Source: Hypoxylon rubiginosum
Taxonomy: Eukaryota; Ascomycota; Sordariomycetes; Xylariales; Hypoxylaceae
Direction of reading: 5' to 3'
DNA length: 64,000 nucleotides
Assembly: GCA_902806565.1 (NCBI GenBank)
Contig: CADCXA010000051.1
Span: forward strand, 124,001 to 188,000
Shown here: positions 34,880 to 48,873 of the stretch, piece after piece
How the letters are laid out: every line of letters begins with the position of its first letter
How positions within the stretch are numbered: position 1 is the first letter of the stretch
Program-made: the position numbers and the translations under genes
The notes under the pieces: generated by a model
Seen by the model: only the letters and a program-made list of their open reading frames with translations
The model's database searches: none
Told to the model about the DNA's origin: nothing

Positions 34880-37800
34880 TTTGCTCTCTCACACATAAGA
34901 TGTATGCACATACACACAACCCGAACTCGTATACACTATACACATGCACAACCGCAATCGCGCGCACGTATAACATTTCCGGTCTCCTTCTCTTCCCCAG
35001 CTTCCCGGCTCGGGACTTACACGGCCACGGCGCCCCTCGGCGAAGAGTATCGATAAAAAAAGGGCAACAAACAACAAGACTTACCACCACCAACACCAAC
35101 AACGAAATGAAATGAAGGAAGAAGGAAATAGGACGGAAACGGGATCAAGAAATTTCATTCCCTGCCAAGGTCTTTTAATGTTCCCCCCCCCTCTTCCCCC
35201 TTCAGCGGCTATCAGATTAGTCCCTTCGAGAGAGGCTGCCTATGGTGACGAAAAAAAAGAAAATACTTGTCAGATTGGACGAAAGTGAATCAACAATCCC
35301 CGGTTTCTTGTTGTCGTACAAGAAAAAACGCCGCCGGGGCACGCTCCAACCAAGGGTGGTACCTCATCGAGGGAATTGTCTGCTACCTCCAATTACGTAC
35401 CTGCCTCTAAGCCCTGCTCTTTGGATCCCGACGACCGTTCCCTGCTCGCCCCAGTTGTCCAGTGTCCAGGGTTTCTTCTTTGGTTCCTAGGTACATTCAC
35501 TCCAAGGTACCTGGCCGGTCAGCTCATCTACGTATCTCGCATCATGCCTGGGCGGTACCGGGTGGTACCACAGTGCAACGCACGGCATGACAAGGTACCT
35601 GCCTGTCTACCTGTCTACCTGTCACTCAACTGAAAAAGCAGCCGGAGCAAACACCGTGCCATTCTCTTGCACCTTCACTCACTGACGCATTCACTCCGGG
35701 TCACTTACTTGCTCACTCTACGCTCATACGCAACAAGAACAAGAACAAGAGCACACGTACACGCACACACATGCTACCTAAGGCACTAGACACTAGACAC
35801 TCTAGACACTGGACATATACACTGGACAGACGCACTGGACAGACGCACTGGACAGACGCACGAACACACATACACACACTCGTTATCACACTCCCTACAC
35901 ACTCCCTACACACTGCCTACTCACATCCCCCATCTACCTGACTAAATCTATTTGCCCATGTACCTCACTACCTAAGCCAGCATCCCAAGTACATACCTGA
36001 TTGCTTGCCCTTCAAACTCAAGCCTCGGATCTGCTTTTCTGTTGGCGAATTCTACACTGGCCAGTTTGGTGTGCTAACATTGTTGCCGACTCTCTACAGG
36101 GCCTGATCACAAAACCCACGAGCCCTCAATTTCCCGCCGGCAATGCCCAAAGCCCGGTAATGATTACTTACAGCTCACACCCAATTCCAATGGGCCTCTT
36201 CTCTTAATTAGACCCGTCACCGCTATGCTAAAAGCCAGCCATCACAGCTTACGTTACTGACAATTCTCGTCCTTCTTAGCAGGACTTTGAGCCTTCGCCG
36301 CCCTCTTGCCCCGGGCTGGAATACCTTGACATACCACCTACAGGTGATATGAGGTAAGTTTGTCCTTCATTCTTTGATTATGAATTGGAGAGGTCCTGTA
36401 AAGTTATTATCCCGTCGCTTTTGTTTTTCTATTTTTGGGGGATTTTTTTTTGTCCTTTCTGGATTTATTTCACAACATTGCCTCCTCTCATCGCCCATCT
36501 CCTCAGCCTCCACGCAACTATCTCAACAGGAACACTTGGGCACGTAGGGTGGTGTGCCGGTCAGGCTGCTTTGATCGCCCTGCTAGCGTCCCCCGAGGGT
36601 CTCTACCTTGCAATCTGCACCTACTGCCACCGCCTGTAAATCTCTACCCCCCATAGGCGCAGAGACGAGGTGCATGGGTGGCTGTTGCAGCTACACAAAA
36701 CCTGTGACCTTTCCCGCTGTTCGCCGCTATGTGGCGTGGTTGATGTAGTTCCCGATCCTGTATCCGCTCCCCCTGTGATACGCGAACGGTTGTCAGTACC
36801 ACACTCTTGGTCGCACTTGGACACCTAGGCATTGTCTTGTATGGGACTGCGATACAGCATTTTCGCTAGCTCGTCGGGAGCCTCGCACGCGAGGTTCAAT
36901 TTGCCAGCCCCCCTGCTGATATCTTTTTCTAGATACAACCAAGATTCCAGTATCTCTTCCTTGACAATAGAAACACCTCCTCAGCCGCCTTCTGTACTTG
37001 GAGGCTTTTCTGCGCCTCTGCTTAACGCTACTACAACGGGGTACTCCCCTGATACCGGATCCTTCTATACTCCAGCCTCACAGATATTCTCTGGTATCGA
37101 CGTCAGGCCACAGCGCCTGAGCTCTAAGTAAGTCGCACAGTGATCTAGTCCCTTTCGGTGTGCAATAACACACTCGTATGCGACTCCTATCTGTTTTTGC
37201 TTTACTCATAGCTCTAGCAGTAACACCTCAGCCACGGGCATGGCCAACCGCTCCGCTGCGTTACCAAACCCGGCATACAACGTAAGAGATCTCTACTCCG
37301 GTGCAAGGCCATCCTTCGGAAGAGCAACGGAACACACGAGATCGCCTTCCTTTGCAGCACCTTTGCGACGCCATCCCCTGTCGCCAACACCGAGCCCCAG
37401 CATCGGTTTCACCAGTCCAGTCAGAATGGATGCCAGCCAGTACGGCAAGTCCGGGGGAGCTCATATCCCCCCGCTATTGGCAATGTCTACAAACGGCCAG
37501 CTAGTCTACGGCGATTCGGGGACACCCATCAAAGTCGAGATCCACGGGACTATTGACAAAGGCTTCTTTATGTCCGAGGGGGATTGGACCTGTTACAGGA
37601 GAAATTACTTCTCCTGTATCTGCTCATATAGCCTGTCACCGTATTACCCTAACACCACCATGCAGTACGCTCCTAACGGATCGTCCACCTCCTATCAGGT
37701 GTTCGGTTTTGCCATGAGCATTTCCGCAGTGGTTTCGGATAGTGATTCGCATACCATTGATTTGGTCCAGCACACCCCGAAGAGAGACAAGGGGCCGGTG

Positions 37801-38676
37801 CAAAAGCCGGAAAAAGTGAGACTGACACCGAAACAGCCTCAACAAACACCGCACCCGTTATTATACCAGGATCACCACAACTTGCCTGGTGGATCCAGGC
37901 CCCTGTACGAAAGCGGTTACGGACAGAGCGCGCAGGGATCGTATCCGAGTGAGCATACGTTCGAGCGGATTCAATTCAAACAAGCGACCGCCAACAATGG
38001 CAAACGCAGAGCCGCTCAACAATATTATCACTTGGTTGTTGAGTTGTACGCCGATGTGGGAAGCCAGTCGCAAGATCAATTCATGAAGATCGCCCAGCGA
38101 AAGTCGGCGAAGATGATCGTGCGCGGACGATCTCCTGGACATTACCAGACGGAGAGGCGTGGGAGCACCAGCAGCGGCCCTGGCGGATCGGGCGGGATGG
38201 GAGGCTACTCGGGATCTCAGGTGCTAGGGTCCGAGTACGGCACGGGCGGGTCTTCGTTGCTTCAAGGGACGTACGCCAGCAGCGGAGGATATGACCCTCG
38301 ACCGGGACACTACGGGGCGACACGACACCCCGAACTCCCCATGGAACCGATTATACCGGCGGAGGAGGCCAAGGCGATAGAAAATACGAAAGACTATCAA
38401 TATTATCCCGCTGCGATATACGAGGGTGCCGATTCGAGGCAGGGGGTTGAGATGTTCTCGCATCGAAACGAGCCGGAGCACCTAATGTCTTCGGCGCCCG
38501 CAACGGGCGATTCGACTACCTCGAAAGTTAAGCACGAATACGATGGCTCCCTCCCGAGTCTTTTCTACCAACCTGGAACTGCGTATTACCCTCGAAGTTG
38601 CAGTCGATTCGAGGGCAAGCCGACATCGGCGGGATATTACCCAACCATGCCTGCGATGCTCCCACAATCGGGGTGA
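34158..38676 (+). CDS. NDT80/PhoG-like transcription factor, VIB-1/XprG type (5' part uncertain)
   Basis: Nuclear regulator related to Neurospora VIB-1 and Aspergillus XprG, which control starvation-induced proteases, cellulase genes and heterokaryon incompatibility. Secure exons: 36283-36353, 36933-37127, 37212-38676; probable exons 36100-36156 and one ending at 34387 (MNQQLNPK before the donor). The NDT80 DNA-binding domain is complete within 37.48-38.15 kb: EGDWTCYRRNYFSCICSYSL, ISAVVSDSDSHTIDLVQHTP, and FERIQFKQATANNGKRRAAQ followed by YYHLVVELYADVG. A Gly/Ser- and Tyr-rich tail ends at TGA 38676. I start at ATG 34158 because MEYGTNDRYWNSQSAIR and a 9-Gln run there look like a real N-terminus, but that frame meets TAG at 34272. 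The frame leading to the donor at 34387 is another one. A small intron, sequencing error or real frameshift must intervene; an in-frame ATG at 34364 is the conservative start (603 aa). The 1.7-kb intron 34388-36099 is exceptional. Confidence 0.8.
34791..34880. repeat. TCCAAG and CATACA minisatellites in long intron
   Basis: A run of imperfect TCCAAG hexamers (34791-34846) passes directly into CATACA hexamers (34848-34880). Both lie in the predicted 1.7-kb intron of the VIB-1-like gene. Open frames here are repeat artefacts. Confidence 0.9.
35821..35859. repeat. 13-bp tandem repeat in long intron
   Basis: Three perfect copies of ACTGGACAGACGC, flanked upstream by related CACTAGACACT-type repeats from about 35785 and downstream by CACTCCCTACA repeats to about 35925. 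Same long intron of the VIB-1-like gene. Confidence 0.9.
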
Positions 38677-39963
38677 AAAGAAAGACGGTTCGAACATAGT
38701 ATATGTACTCTGGCAGCAATGCCGGCCTATCTAGAGGGCATATTTGTTTAGTAGTTCCCAACTACACAGCTCGAGTTTCAATGCATTCAAAACGGCCCAT
38801 CGGAGACGAAAAGCATCTTTGTTTTTGGGTTTGGTCTTCTAGCCTCTAGAGGCGGGGTCCGGCGGCGTACGGAACATGGCACGGAGAGAGGGTCTGGACG
38901 AGAGGGAGCTGGCAAGGAGAGGGGAGGGATACTTAGGAACGCGCGAAGAATATACGAAGAATGAACTACGATGTCGGCGGTGCAGCGGGATATACTACAA
39001 AACATGGGTTCTGTATGGCGAGATTATGGTAAGGATACCCTGGTGCGATGCTTTTACGGTGTTTTCGAGACGGTTCGAGAAACGAAGGACGAGCAACATT
39101 TTCATTCATCTGCCTTGAAACTTGACGAAGATAACGCAAAAAAATCGATTCATGGGGCGGCGTTGGGAAAGACGGGTTTATAAGGGTGCTTGCTTGCTTT
39201 CATGTTTCTCAGCTCGGCAACTGCTTTCACTTGTTGTCCGAGTCCTCCTGGCGAGATCAACTTGTTGCAACTCGCCTTCTTCTGTCGCGATGTAGTTGAG
39301 AGATGCTTGGGTGGAGTGTGTGTGTTTATGAGTACCGCGAGATGATGTCGTCTTTCGAGGTGGAACGGCAAGCCGGGGATCGGGGATCCTGCCTGGGACT
39401 CGAGGTCACGAAGGACCCAGATCAAGCTTCTATCTCTCTACCTAGTACGATGCTCACGGGTCTCGGAACTGTCTTCCCGTAGCTTCTTGATGGAAAGATT
39501 TAACATGTTCCTCTCTCTATTTCCCTTCGTGGGCTACGGAGCGTGATGGATCCGGATGCCTTGTCTCGAGATACCGACGGGTGAGTGCATTTGTCTATGC
39601 CGGTGAACCCCGAAGCGGCCGAATTAGTTGACATTTATTCACGCAACGCATGGCTCCACCGGTAGGCAACGAACAGCCAATAGAAGATATATCTAATGTC
39701 GAGCTAAAGAAGGGGCTTGTTCAACTTAGGTAGGTAGACGGGCAGATGCAAACTTGCAAGCAGCGAAGGGATCAAGCCGGGGGCGACCTGCACCAATGAC
39801 CTACGCGTAGGTTATGCTGGAGAAAGGGGGGGTGGCATAACGGTGAAGATGCCTTGGCGGCACACAGTCAAGTCAACTGTTAGGTAGGTAGATTCGTAGG
39901 ATGTTTTGCTTTTCGCCGGTTACGTTCAGCCATTACATGCTACAAGTACGTAACTGCATACAC

Positions 39964-39997
39964 GCCATACATGCCATACATGCCATACATGCCATAC
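39964..39997. repeat. GCCATACAT tandem repeat
   Basis: Nine-base unit repeated 3.8 times in gene-free DNA downstream of the VIB-1-like gene. Confidence 0.9.
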
Positions 39998-40860
39998 TTA
40001 GTACATGGCATAGATTAGATAGATACTACAGGCGAATACATGAATACATGTACACATGCTCATAATCTCATCCGTACCTCGTCCAGATCAGGTCGGGCAA
40101 GGTTGGGAGGTCGTCCAAATTGGACTTGCAAAGCCGCAAACCGCCCCACAACGGGAACTAGGTTGCACTAAAAGCATGACACCGCGATAGGGGGGGGGAG
40201 CGTAGGCCGGGGCAGGACAAGGCCTCGGCACCCTTCAGCCGGGGGGGGATCAAGCGGCGCAGCAGCTCAGGGCAGCTGGGCAGGGGTCCTCAACGTAGTG
40301 ATACCCACCTATATACCAAGTATACCCACTCTCAACCCACCTTGCCCATATCCACATGCGATTTGGGTAGATCCTTGGTATCAATGCGAATCTCCATTCC
40401 TCACAGCAGGCCTGGCTACTGTAGCAGTCTGGGTACAGTAGCCCGGCGGGCACTGGCGAAAAGCCTGGGTAGCCAGGTAGCAAATAGCCCGTAACCCCAC
40501 ACACATTAAACCCTGTACCCGCCTCGCATGCCTGGGCGGGAGCAAGCTAAGCAGCAAAATGTATGTACATGAGACTACACAAGCTTTTACCCGCTAGAGG
40601 CTTTAGGTAGGGGTTAGAGGGCTAGAGGCTAGAGGCTAGAGCCACGTACCTAAGCCATGTAAGTGAGAACTTTTTATTTTTTTATTTTTTTTATCTCCAG
40701 TAGCTTATCCTAACACCTAACTGTGTTCCTGCTTTTTAGGCAGGTAACCGCGCACGTAGCACGTAACATGACGCTAACAGTCAAATACGGATCGCCATGT
40801 AAAATACGGAGATACTAGGCAATATTAGTCGCGTTCGAAGATGCGAGATGGATCTTATAC

Positions 40861-40914
40861 CCTAGGTAGGTACCTAACTTACCTAGACTTACCACTTACA
40901 TACATATACCTAGG
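40861..40914. repeat. TACC/GGTA palindromic stretch
   Basis: Representative of a dispersed family: CCTAGGTAGG, TACCTA, TTACCTAG and ACCTAGGT words lie close together and are largely self-complementary. Similar stretches occur near 10310, 18455, 21575, 23795, 39890, 41310, 44095-44190 and 53060. Confidence 0.6.
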
Positions 40915-43900
40915 TGCCGTATTATTCCTTCCCCGATTACCAAATAAGGTAATAGGTAATAAGGCATTTTCAAGGCTTCTATCTTCAATTTTCTCTATCC
41001 TCTAAGCCTGCTTTCTCGGGACCGAGTCCTCTTTTTTTTCTTCTCTTTCTTTCTAGTTTCCCCCCCCTCCCCCTTTTACCATTGAATTTCCCCGCCAATG
41101 TCAACATTACGTCTATTACCTGTAGCTGTGGCTTTTTCTTTTTCTTTTCTTTTGTCCCGCACATGGTCCTTTCATGCAAATCTCCCGCCCCATGCCCTTC
41201 CAATATGGAGATGTCTCACGCATAGATGCCTTGGCGTTGATTTATCCTTACTCCATCTCCTACTCCGCTGCCTATTCCCTCCCCCCCTTTCTCTACAAAA
41301 GAATAGCTACCTACATGTATGTAGGTAGGCTAACGGGTATATATTACATGTGCCCATGTGCCTAGGCTCGAGTGGGTTATATCTTTCGTTGCTTCCCAAT
41401 GGATGCGAAGTGCAATGCAACCGCACGAATTCGGACTAGATCCCGTCAGACAAACCGGTGAAATACCTTAAGAGTATGAGTGTCGTGATTTACTATTGGC
41501 GCTGATGGCGCTGACTCCTACCAACGTGGACAGCCTTGCCAGACGAGACGACGACGTCGGTCAGCTCCCCTAACAATTTCAGCCGTGTCGTTGAGGGGTC
41601 GACAAAGCGTCTCGCCTACTCCCTTGCCAGATCTATATAACCCATATTACGCTAGCTATCGTGCAGAATACCGCCGAGGAGGCAAGGATATCCATACGAA
41701 TGACCTTCCGTGGCTTCATACCCCAAGTTTCTAACGGTCTAAGGACCAAAGATACCTACCCTTGTGATGAGGAGTCCCGCCCCGCGGGTCCTCTCCTCCC
41801 CTAATACCTGCTTCTGCCTCTTAGGTACCTGTACCTATGCTTGTACCTCTACGAAGGGGGCTGGCCATCTGCACACGGTCCAATTGGTGCGCGGTCTAAA
41901 TAAGCTTTTGTGGAGCTCTAATAGATCTTCACCGGGGAGGTCGTTGAAGGAGCGCAGGTTGCAGGCCGGCAAGGGATCGAGGGAGAGGTTTTGTCGCGTC
42001 TCGCATTGATTCGTAAGTCCAGATGGCAACTCTTAACTAGTTGCCTGATTGGAGTCTAGATCGCCTCCAATCTCATCGTTGCAGTCTCGAGGAGTCGAAA
42101 GCGAAGAAGAAGAAAAAATTTCAAGCAGGACCCGCCATCGCGGATCCGGTACCTACCATGCGCATGAGTGACAGACCCGTCGCGACTTGATGGGATGGAT
42201 ATATCACCTTGGCGCACGTTGTCAACCATCTGTTGGTCGATAGTGGTTACGTTGGGGGCCGCGTATCCCTTCTTTCAATTCCACCCGCGTCGAAAGGGTA
42301 GCAGTCGAGCGAGCTCCTAAAGGAGTAGCTGAGTGACTAACAGCTAGCCTACTGTTAATTTTTCTTTTCCGAAAGGCCTAACTCCTGATCTCGTTGAAAT
42401 GCGTCTCATCGAGCTCCGGGCTTCCGCGGCGGGAACGCTCTAGCGACAAGCCATATAACTCTCCCGCAATATAAACGGACATACTTTCTGTCGCCCTGCA
42501 TACCCGGGCTTGGCGTCGAGCCTGTGTATTCTCACCGGAGGGCTTACTATATCTGACGCGCTTAGCAATCCCAAATTCCCTCAAAAGCTAACGGTATCTT
42601 CTCCCAAACTCCTCCCTCCACACTCCCTCGTTGTTGTTCTAAGCTCTTAGTGGTTCCACAAGAGCGGAGATCCTTATGGCTTGCTTTAAACCGTCCGGTA
42701 TGTACCGAGATTCGTCTTGTCTGCAAGGCCCCTTTCGGAGATGGATGTTCGATCCCTAAATCTTAACACATCCCGCTAGCTCGAGAATCTTTCCAAGTCT
42801 AATCTCAGCGTTGTATGCGGAGAGAGATCATACTAATATTCCAAAGACGAGAAACGTATCTGCAAAAAGTATTGGCTATGTTTTTTCACCGACCGCATAC
42901 CCGAAAGCAACATTCGCTAAGTCAGACTTTGATACGGCAATGAAAGGCGCGAAGGAGTATAGATCGGTCAGTCTTTATTTTGGGGGCCGCCAAGTACCCC
43001 CGCGGTCCAGTGGCCGTGAGCGGTCGACCACCTTTCCCTTGGGGATATCGGCGAATCATCTTGTCAATTGCAACGAGCTCCTTCAGCAAGCCACGCGATG
43101 TGACCTTGGCAAGTATTGCGGTACCGTAACCGTGTAGCAGGACCACGGGAACCTACCTTGTTCGTGATGTCACTTCACCGCATAAGTACAGTACAATACT
43201 TGAACTCATAGGCTACGAGGGCGCCGTAAGCAGAGATTGATTTTCCCGAGTACCCCCCCCTTCCATCGTGGTGCAATACCTCATACCTACATACATATGG
43301 ATGATGTATCTGACGTGCATCAGCAGCCCTTCGTTACACGACTTCCCGCTGCTGCTCAGCCCTACGCAAAAAACTCTGTGCTACTGGAAATCGAGAAGTT
43401 TACAACCGTCGCGGCTTTGGTCCATACGGGCATGGCGTTCAGTCAGACATGGGTACTTCGGCCATACTGCCAATGGCACGCCAAGCGCCCGTGAAAGTGA
43501 CTGGTCGATTCGATTTCCCGACCCCCGATACACGTTGTCACTATTTACACTGTGTTCGTGTCTGGGGGGAAAATGATATGACATGTCACCCCCGTGCCTT
43601 GGAGGCTTGGAGAAGGGGGGGCATGAATGATATGCACTTGGTGCAAGAATGACCGTTGCACAAAAAACCACGCCGCAGAGGTACAGGTGGATAGACCATC
43701 TTATTTGCGTCCTTCTGTGCGACGTTTGCAAGTAACACGCACTACTGCGCCGCGCTTGTTGCGACGCATGTGCCGTCTACACGACGTATGTGCTACGTAC
43801 GGGGGAACCAGCAGTTGGGAACAAAGAACCAATGAATGCCGCCCTTCTGTCGTGCCATTCGAATAGGGCTAGTTAGGCGAGACATGGGGACATGGGGGGG

Positions 43901-46900
43901 AAAACCCCTCAGAGAACCTATCCGCTGGAAGCGAACTGCCGATCTGTACGGAACTATTGTTCCTACCTAGGTTCCAGACAAACATGGATGCTCCAAGTTT
44001 TTTAGGATGGTAACGTTAATGCTCATGCCCATACAGTTTGTCAGGAGGATCCGCTGCGTTCTGCTGTCAGCTCATCATCATCTAGGCTACTGTAGGTAGG
44101 TAGGTAAGTAACGCTGCAACCCACATCTGTTGTCTACCTGGGTACCATATTAATTAATTACTTCTGTACCTAGGTGGGTAGGCAGTTAGGCAGAAGAAAT
44201 GAGAGGTTTCCTCAATGACCACTCACGCTGCCTATAAGATCAAGCTTACGTGGTATAGAACCCTGTCAGCGTTGGTGTTGGTGTAACGGCATAAACGCCT
44301 GTGTAACTTTGGTCTCGCTCCCTTTTCTTTTACTTTTACTTTATCTTTATCCTCTCAACACATGAAACAGAATGCTTAGGAATATCGAGCCGACCAAGCG
44401 CGAGGTTACACGAAGCCTTCCAGTGGGAAGGTTTTAAGGAGCCCTTTTTTTGTCAGCAAGATTGACAGCAGATCGCTGACGATTTCATGTGGCAGTATAA
44501 CTTACGTATGGCACAAATGCGTATCATCTAGATTGTCTCATTAGAACCAATACCCGGGAGAGGGGGTTCGCGGTCTGGCGAACCATGTACTTACCTAAGT
44601 ACCTAAGTAGATAGTCATAATCGAGCACATTGGCTGAAAGCTCACATTCGGGACTTTAGTGTGCTGAGTCGAGACATGGTTTTGGATTTACGTTGTATCG
44701 ATGGACGTTCTTCATCTAGCGTTCTTCACCTTGAATTCTCTTCAACACCGTCTAGTCAGAAAAAAAACGATTACTCATTTCTTATCTAACTCTCCACTGT
44801 GTTTAACTTGCCAACTTTTACTGTAGCTCTGCAACGCAGTTACAATGCGTTACGGACCAGTCTCGGCTTAAGTTTTAGGTATGATATGAGATCTGACACA
44901 ACAGAAATTCCTTGCAGGTAAAAAAAAAATGCTTTGGTCCTCTGTCGCAACGCTGCAATGATATGATGATGCTTGGTACCACTGTTAGCTGGCGGTCGGT
45001 TCGAAGACGTGAAAAATAAGACAAATGACTCCGTGATCTATTTGATCCAGTGGATAGCGCGCGTGAGGAGCAAATTTTCATTTTTTCCATCAATACGATG
45101 CATGTTTTCTGATGGCATTCTGTCGAATTAATGGCACACCGCCATGGTGTCACACGAGTATATACAACCATAAGCCGTAAAGACTAGATTCTGTCTGCAA
45201 CCTTCATTCTGACTTGTACTGTTAGCTTCTATGGTAACGCATATCAGCTGATGCCTCACTGCCAATCCCAAACCCGCCACATAACACCATCAGCAAGAGC
45301 CGCTGGATCCCAAGTAATCACCCTATTTTGTATCTGGCCTGCGCCGCAAAATGGGAGCCAAACCCGGCGGCGAACAAGAACCCGGCGTGGCGGAGCCGAC
45401 GGGAGTCCGTCTACTCCCTGTGTAGCTACGGGGTTCGCTTCGTGGGATGTTTCATGGCTACAGTTACATACCTACCTGGTACTTATCTGACATGCAGACG
45501 GCCGGGCTTTCTAAATACGCGGTTAACAGTGGATTAGGTAGGAAATAGGAAACTTGGGTAACTCCACAGGCCACATGTCCTCGAGGACACAGCAGAACCA
45601 GCAGAAGACCGTGTCAATCTCACGCTCGCTCTCACCTTGCATATCAATCCAATATCGCTGAACTTACCCAATATCTTAATCTACCAATCTATCTACCATC
45701 TATTAACTCCCTGGACTTACCTGGACCCCTAATTTTCATACCAGCTTACAAGTAGCTTACGAAGGTAGTTTTATGAGGTAAGCAACCTGGTAGCCAGCAT
45801 GCCCATCTTGTGTAACGACCCGCAGCGTCATCTCCGAGTACTCCGCCCATGGAACTCTTGGCTGTTCTTTTTTTCGAACACCCAGACCTTGTTCCTTTCT
45901 GGTTCCCCGTTGTATATATATATATCGCGAGCCAGAACGGCGGCAATCCACGGTACAGGTGGGCTGCTAAGCCTTACGACTCTTAAAACTCGCTTATGAG
46001 CTTCTTTGCTTTGCCTACGGCAAAAAAAAGGCACGCGTGCTGCTTGCCGCAAAGTGCGTGGGGCTTTCCCAAGCTTGCGAGGAAGTCGGTTGAGACACTT
46101 TTTATCCGTATTGGGTGGAACATGCAGCATGCTGGCTAGCACGTATGGTGTCTGTGGGATGGGGATAGGGATGGGGGACGGATCCCTCGAAATCATGTAT
46201 GTGCATGGTCGCCCGTAGAGGGAGCCAATAGAAGACAGTACCGTCGCCTAGGTAAGAAGAGAGATATACCTGGTTTCTATCTATCTCAGGGAACTCGACG
46301 CTGGCGGCGCAGTATCAGAAGACGGATATATCTTCCAGCTGAAGGATGGAACAGTCCAGAGTCATCACATCGGCTAGGACTCACAGGGCTAGCTGGCTCG
46401 GCCTCTTCCTACCTGTCAGCGGCGATGCTATACTAGAAACAGGCTCCGCGTACAGCAACGATGTCTCGTTGCCTACCTGACCTACTAATCTAGGAGGTAC
46501 ACATAAATACGGAATTATGAAAAAAGGTCAAGTAGGCTAAGCGGTTATGCTAAATACTTAACGCCGACCTACTACCTGAGAAAAATAAAACCCCCCTTAC
46601 ACGGATCGAATTGCACTAGCTCTAGGTATGCAGCTATGTAGGCTAGGACTTACATGCCAGCCATCTCGGTATACCGTTTCTAGAATTACATTAGCCTAGC
46701 CTGCCTGCCTACCACGGGCCGTGACACGAACCCACGCGCGCGGACGCTGAATAAGCCGCTGAATAAGGGGACTTCTGAAGTCGTACAACTCGGTAGCACG
46801 TGTGGGGAAAAGGGGAGGGGGAGGAGGAGAGTTCGAGACATGGGGGAAACAAGGGAACCGAAGGATGGCTTTCCCTACCAGGCGTAGGGCATAGGGCGTC

Positions 46901-48649
46901 GACTAATTTTAACAAGCTCTACTATGTAGTACGCGTCTAGACAGACCCATGGATACGAGCATGTGCGTCCGTTGCCCCCCTAGGCGTTTTTGGTTTTACA
47001 CGTGGAATGGGTCCTCCGGACATAAGGGCGACGAGTGAGGTATTACCGCTTGCGAAGCTACACGGACGTCGGGCTACCCGCAAGGCCGGCTTCTTCTGGA
47101 AATAGAATACGTCGTGCTACGAGACGGGGAGCCATGGATCGACCATCTCGGATAGCATGGGGGTTAAGCATAAGTCCTGCCTGCCCTACACCGAGGCGAA
47201 AAAAGGCGTATCAATATGCGAGGTCTCTCCTCAAGCGCGCGTACCGCGTTGGTGTTTACTTGGTATCACGAGCAACAACGCGGTCACGCTAAAACCTGGT
47301 GACACTAGACGTTAGCGCAATCGTTAGGGCGATAGCCAATTCCAATGGGTAAATGCTGGGCTTTAGGCAGCTCTTGCTATCTATCAGTGGCGCTTTAGGC
47401 AAGAGGAGTGTCGTGAATAGGAGACGCTGTTTTCGATCCCGGGCCATGGTAACCATCGTCGTATCTTTTAGAGGCCATACTGAACAGATTACCTACTTTA
47501 GATATTCCTAATATAATTCTCAACTTACTATGCCTATTCTTGTTGCTAGTGGCATTCACCATTCGCGTGTTCATCTTTTAGATACTTGGTTAGTAGAGAT
47601 ACATATGCGAGACCTTTTTGGCGCCACGGGGGCAATGTGTCCTGCGACGAAGCACATCGTGTGATATACATACCAAGTAGAAAGGCAAGTAATAGACGTA
47701 TTTGGGGAATCGGACTGGCAAGACCTAGCTTCTAGCTTGATTGTAGGTGCCAATTCGAACTCTATGTAGTCCTATCTGCTATGTCGTCTGAACTGACATC
47801 GTTGATCGGTCCTCCCCCTCTCCCCCTTTTCGGGTTCCCCTATCCTTCGATAGCGGTTGTAGACTATAAAATGTATATTATATGCGTCTGGCATGCGTAG
47901 ATAATTCGTGGCATCATATTTTCCAGTAGCTACCCAGGTATTAGACGCATCTTGACAATCTCCTTTACGGAGTTTCGATGTTTCCCCTGAAAGCTGTATG
48001 CTCGTCCAAAGCCATCTCCATGGTTCCCATCGTATCAGGATTCATCTCTCGCTATCATATGCTAGCAGGAGCTTCAGTCATGATTCTGTTAGACACCGGT
48101 GGACTAGGGACATGTGAATGCGATTTTGGGGGTTGTCCAGAGCTGAAGACCTGTAGGAGAAAAGAGATGCAAACGAATTTACCAACCACATTGATATAAC
48201 AATGCAAAATCTACTTTCCAGCTTCTTACCATACCTAAATATGATGCCCTATGTGCATAAGTGCTCGAGCAGAACGCAGTTTGTTGCATTATCGTCGTCT
48301 AGCAGTCAGGGGAGTGAGTTGACAAGATGCATTTGGAGGGTGATGATAGTGGTCGAAACCCCGGAATACCTTTATTCTACAGCTGATTGTATTAAAGGGC
48401 TTATGTGATTATTCTCATGTTCTGCGTATCTCTGTAGTGGCTTTGGGGTCTCTTTGTATCTTTCCCACCCAGTGGACTAGCTAACTTCATAGTTGAGTGA
48501 ACGCTGGTCAAGTCCCCGTGATAGAATCGACGGGCAAGTTCAAATATATACATGCCCTTAACATTGAGATCTAGACAGTTCCGTCCTACTTGATTTCATG
48601 AGCTTGAAGATGGGCTAGTACATGCACGAGGGGCGGCCGGGACGGCCCC

Positions 48650-48718
48650 GGCTGCCCTCCGGGGCTCGACCCCGTAACCTTCGGGTCCATGTAAGTCATG
48701 CGTCAAATCAGCTGCCAC
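48650..48718 (-). other. tRNA-like relic, possibly the head of a SINE
   Basis: Read on the minus strand from 48718, this starts TGGCAGCTGATTTGACGC (box A-like), continues GCATGACTTACATG in anticodon-arm position, then CCGAAGGTTACGGGGTCGA and GCCCCGG, which resembles a tRNA variable loop and T arm (box B GGGTCGAGCCC). The T stem pairs four of five bases with loop GTCGAGC. The anticodon stem does not close and the acceptor ends do not pair, so this is not a working tRNA. The sequence running on at 48630-48650 forms a GC-rich hairpin. Either a decayed tRNA gene or a tRNA-derived SINE head. Confidence 0.35.
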
Positions 48719-48873
48719 GATACCTTCAAACTGCAAGTACTGCAGTGACAGCCACGAGAAGGTGCACACCATTGTAAAATAGAAATTCACTAGCAAAAGA
48801 TTCCTTGCAGTATCTTCTTTTCTACACTTCAAGCGCGTAATTTTCTTCACTCACATCGTACGCACTATTGCCC

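Noticed and set aside
34617..35102. Minus-strand frame with Leu-Asp and Cys-Met repeats
   Set aside because: Pure translation of TCCAAG and CATACA microsatellites.
42811..43137. 108-codon plus-strand frame
   Set aside because: Starts only at TTG and shows no family resemblance or splice support.
45030..45075. GATCCAGTGGATAGCGCGC resembles a tRNA D arm (box A)
   Set aside because: No anticodon stem, no T arm and no acceptor pairing follow.
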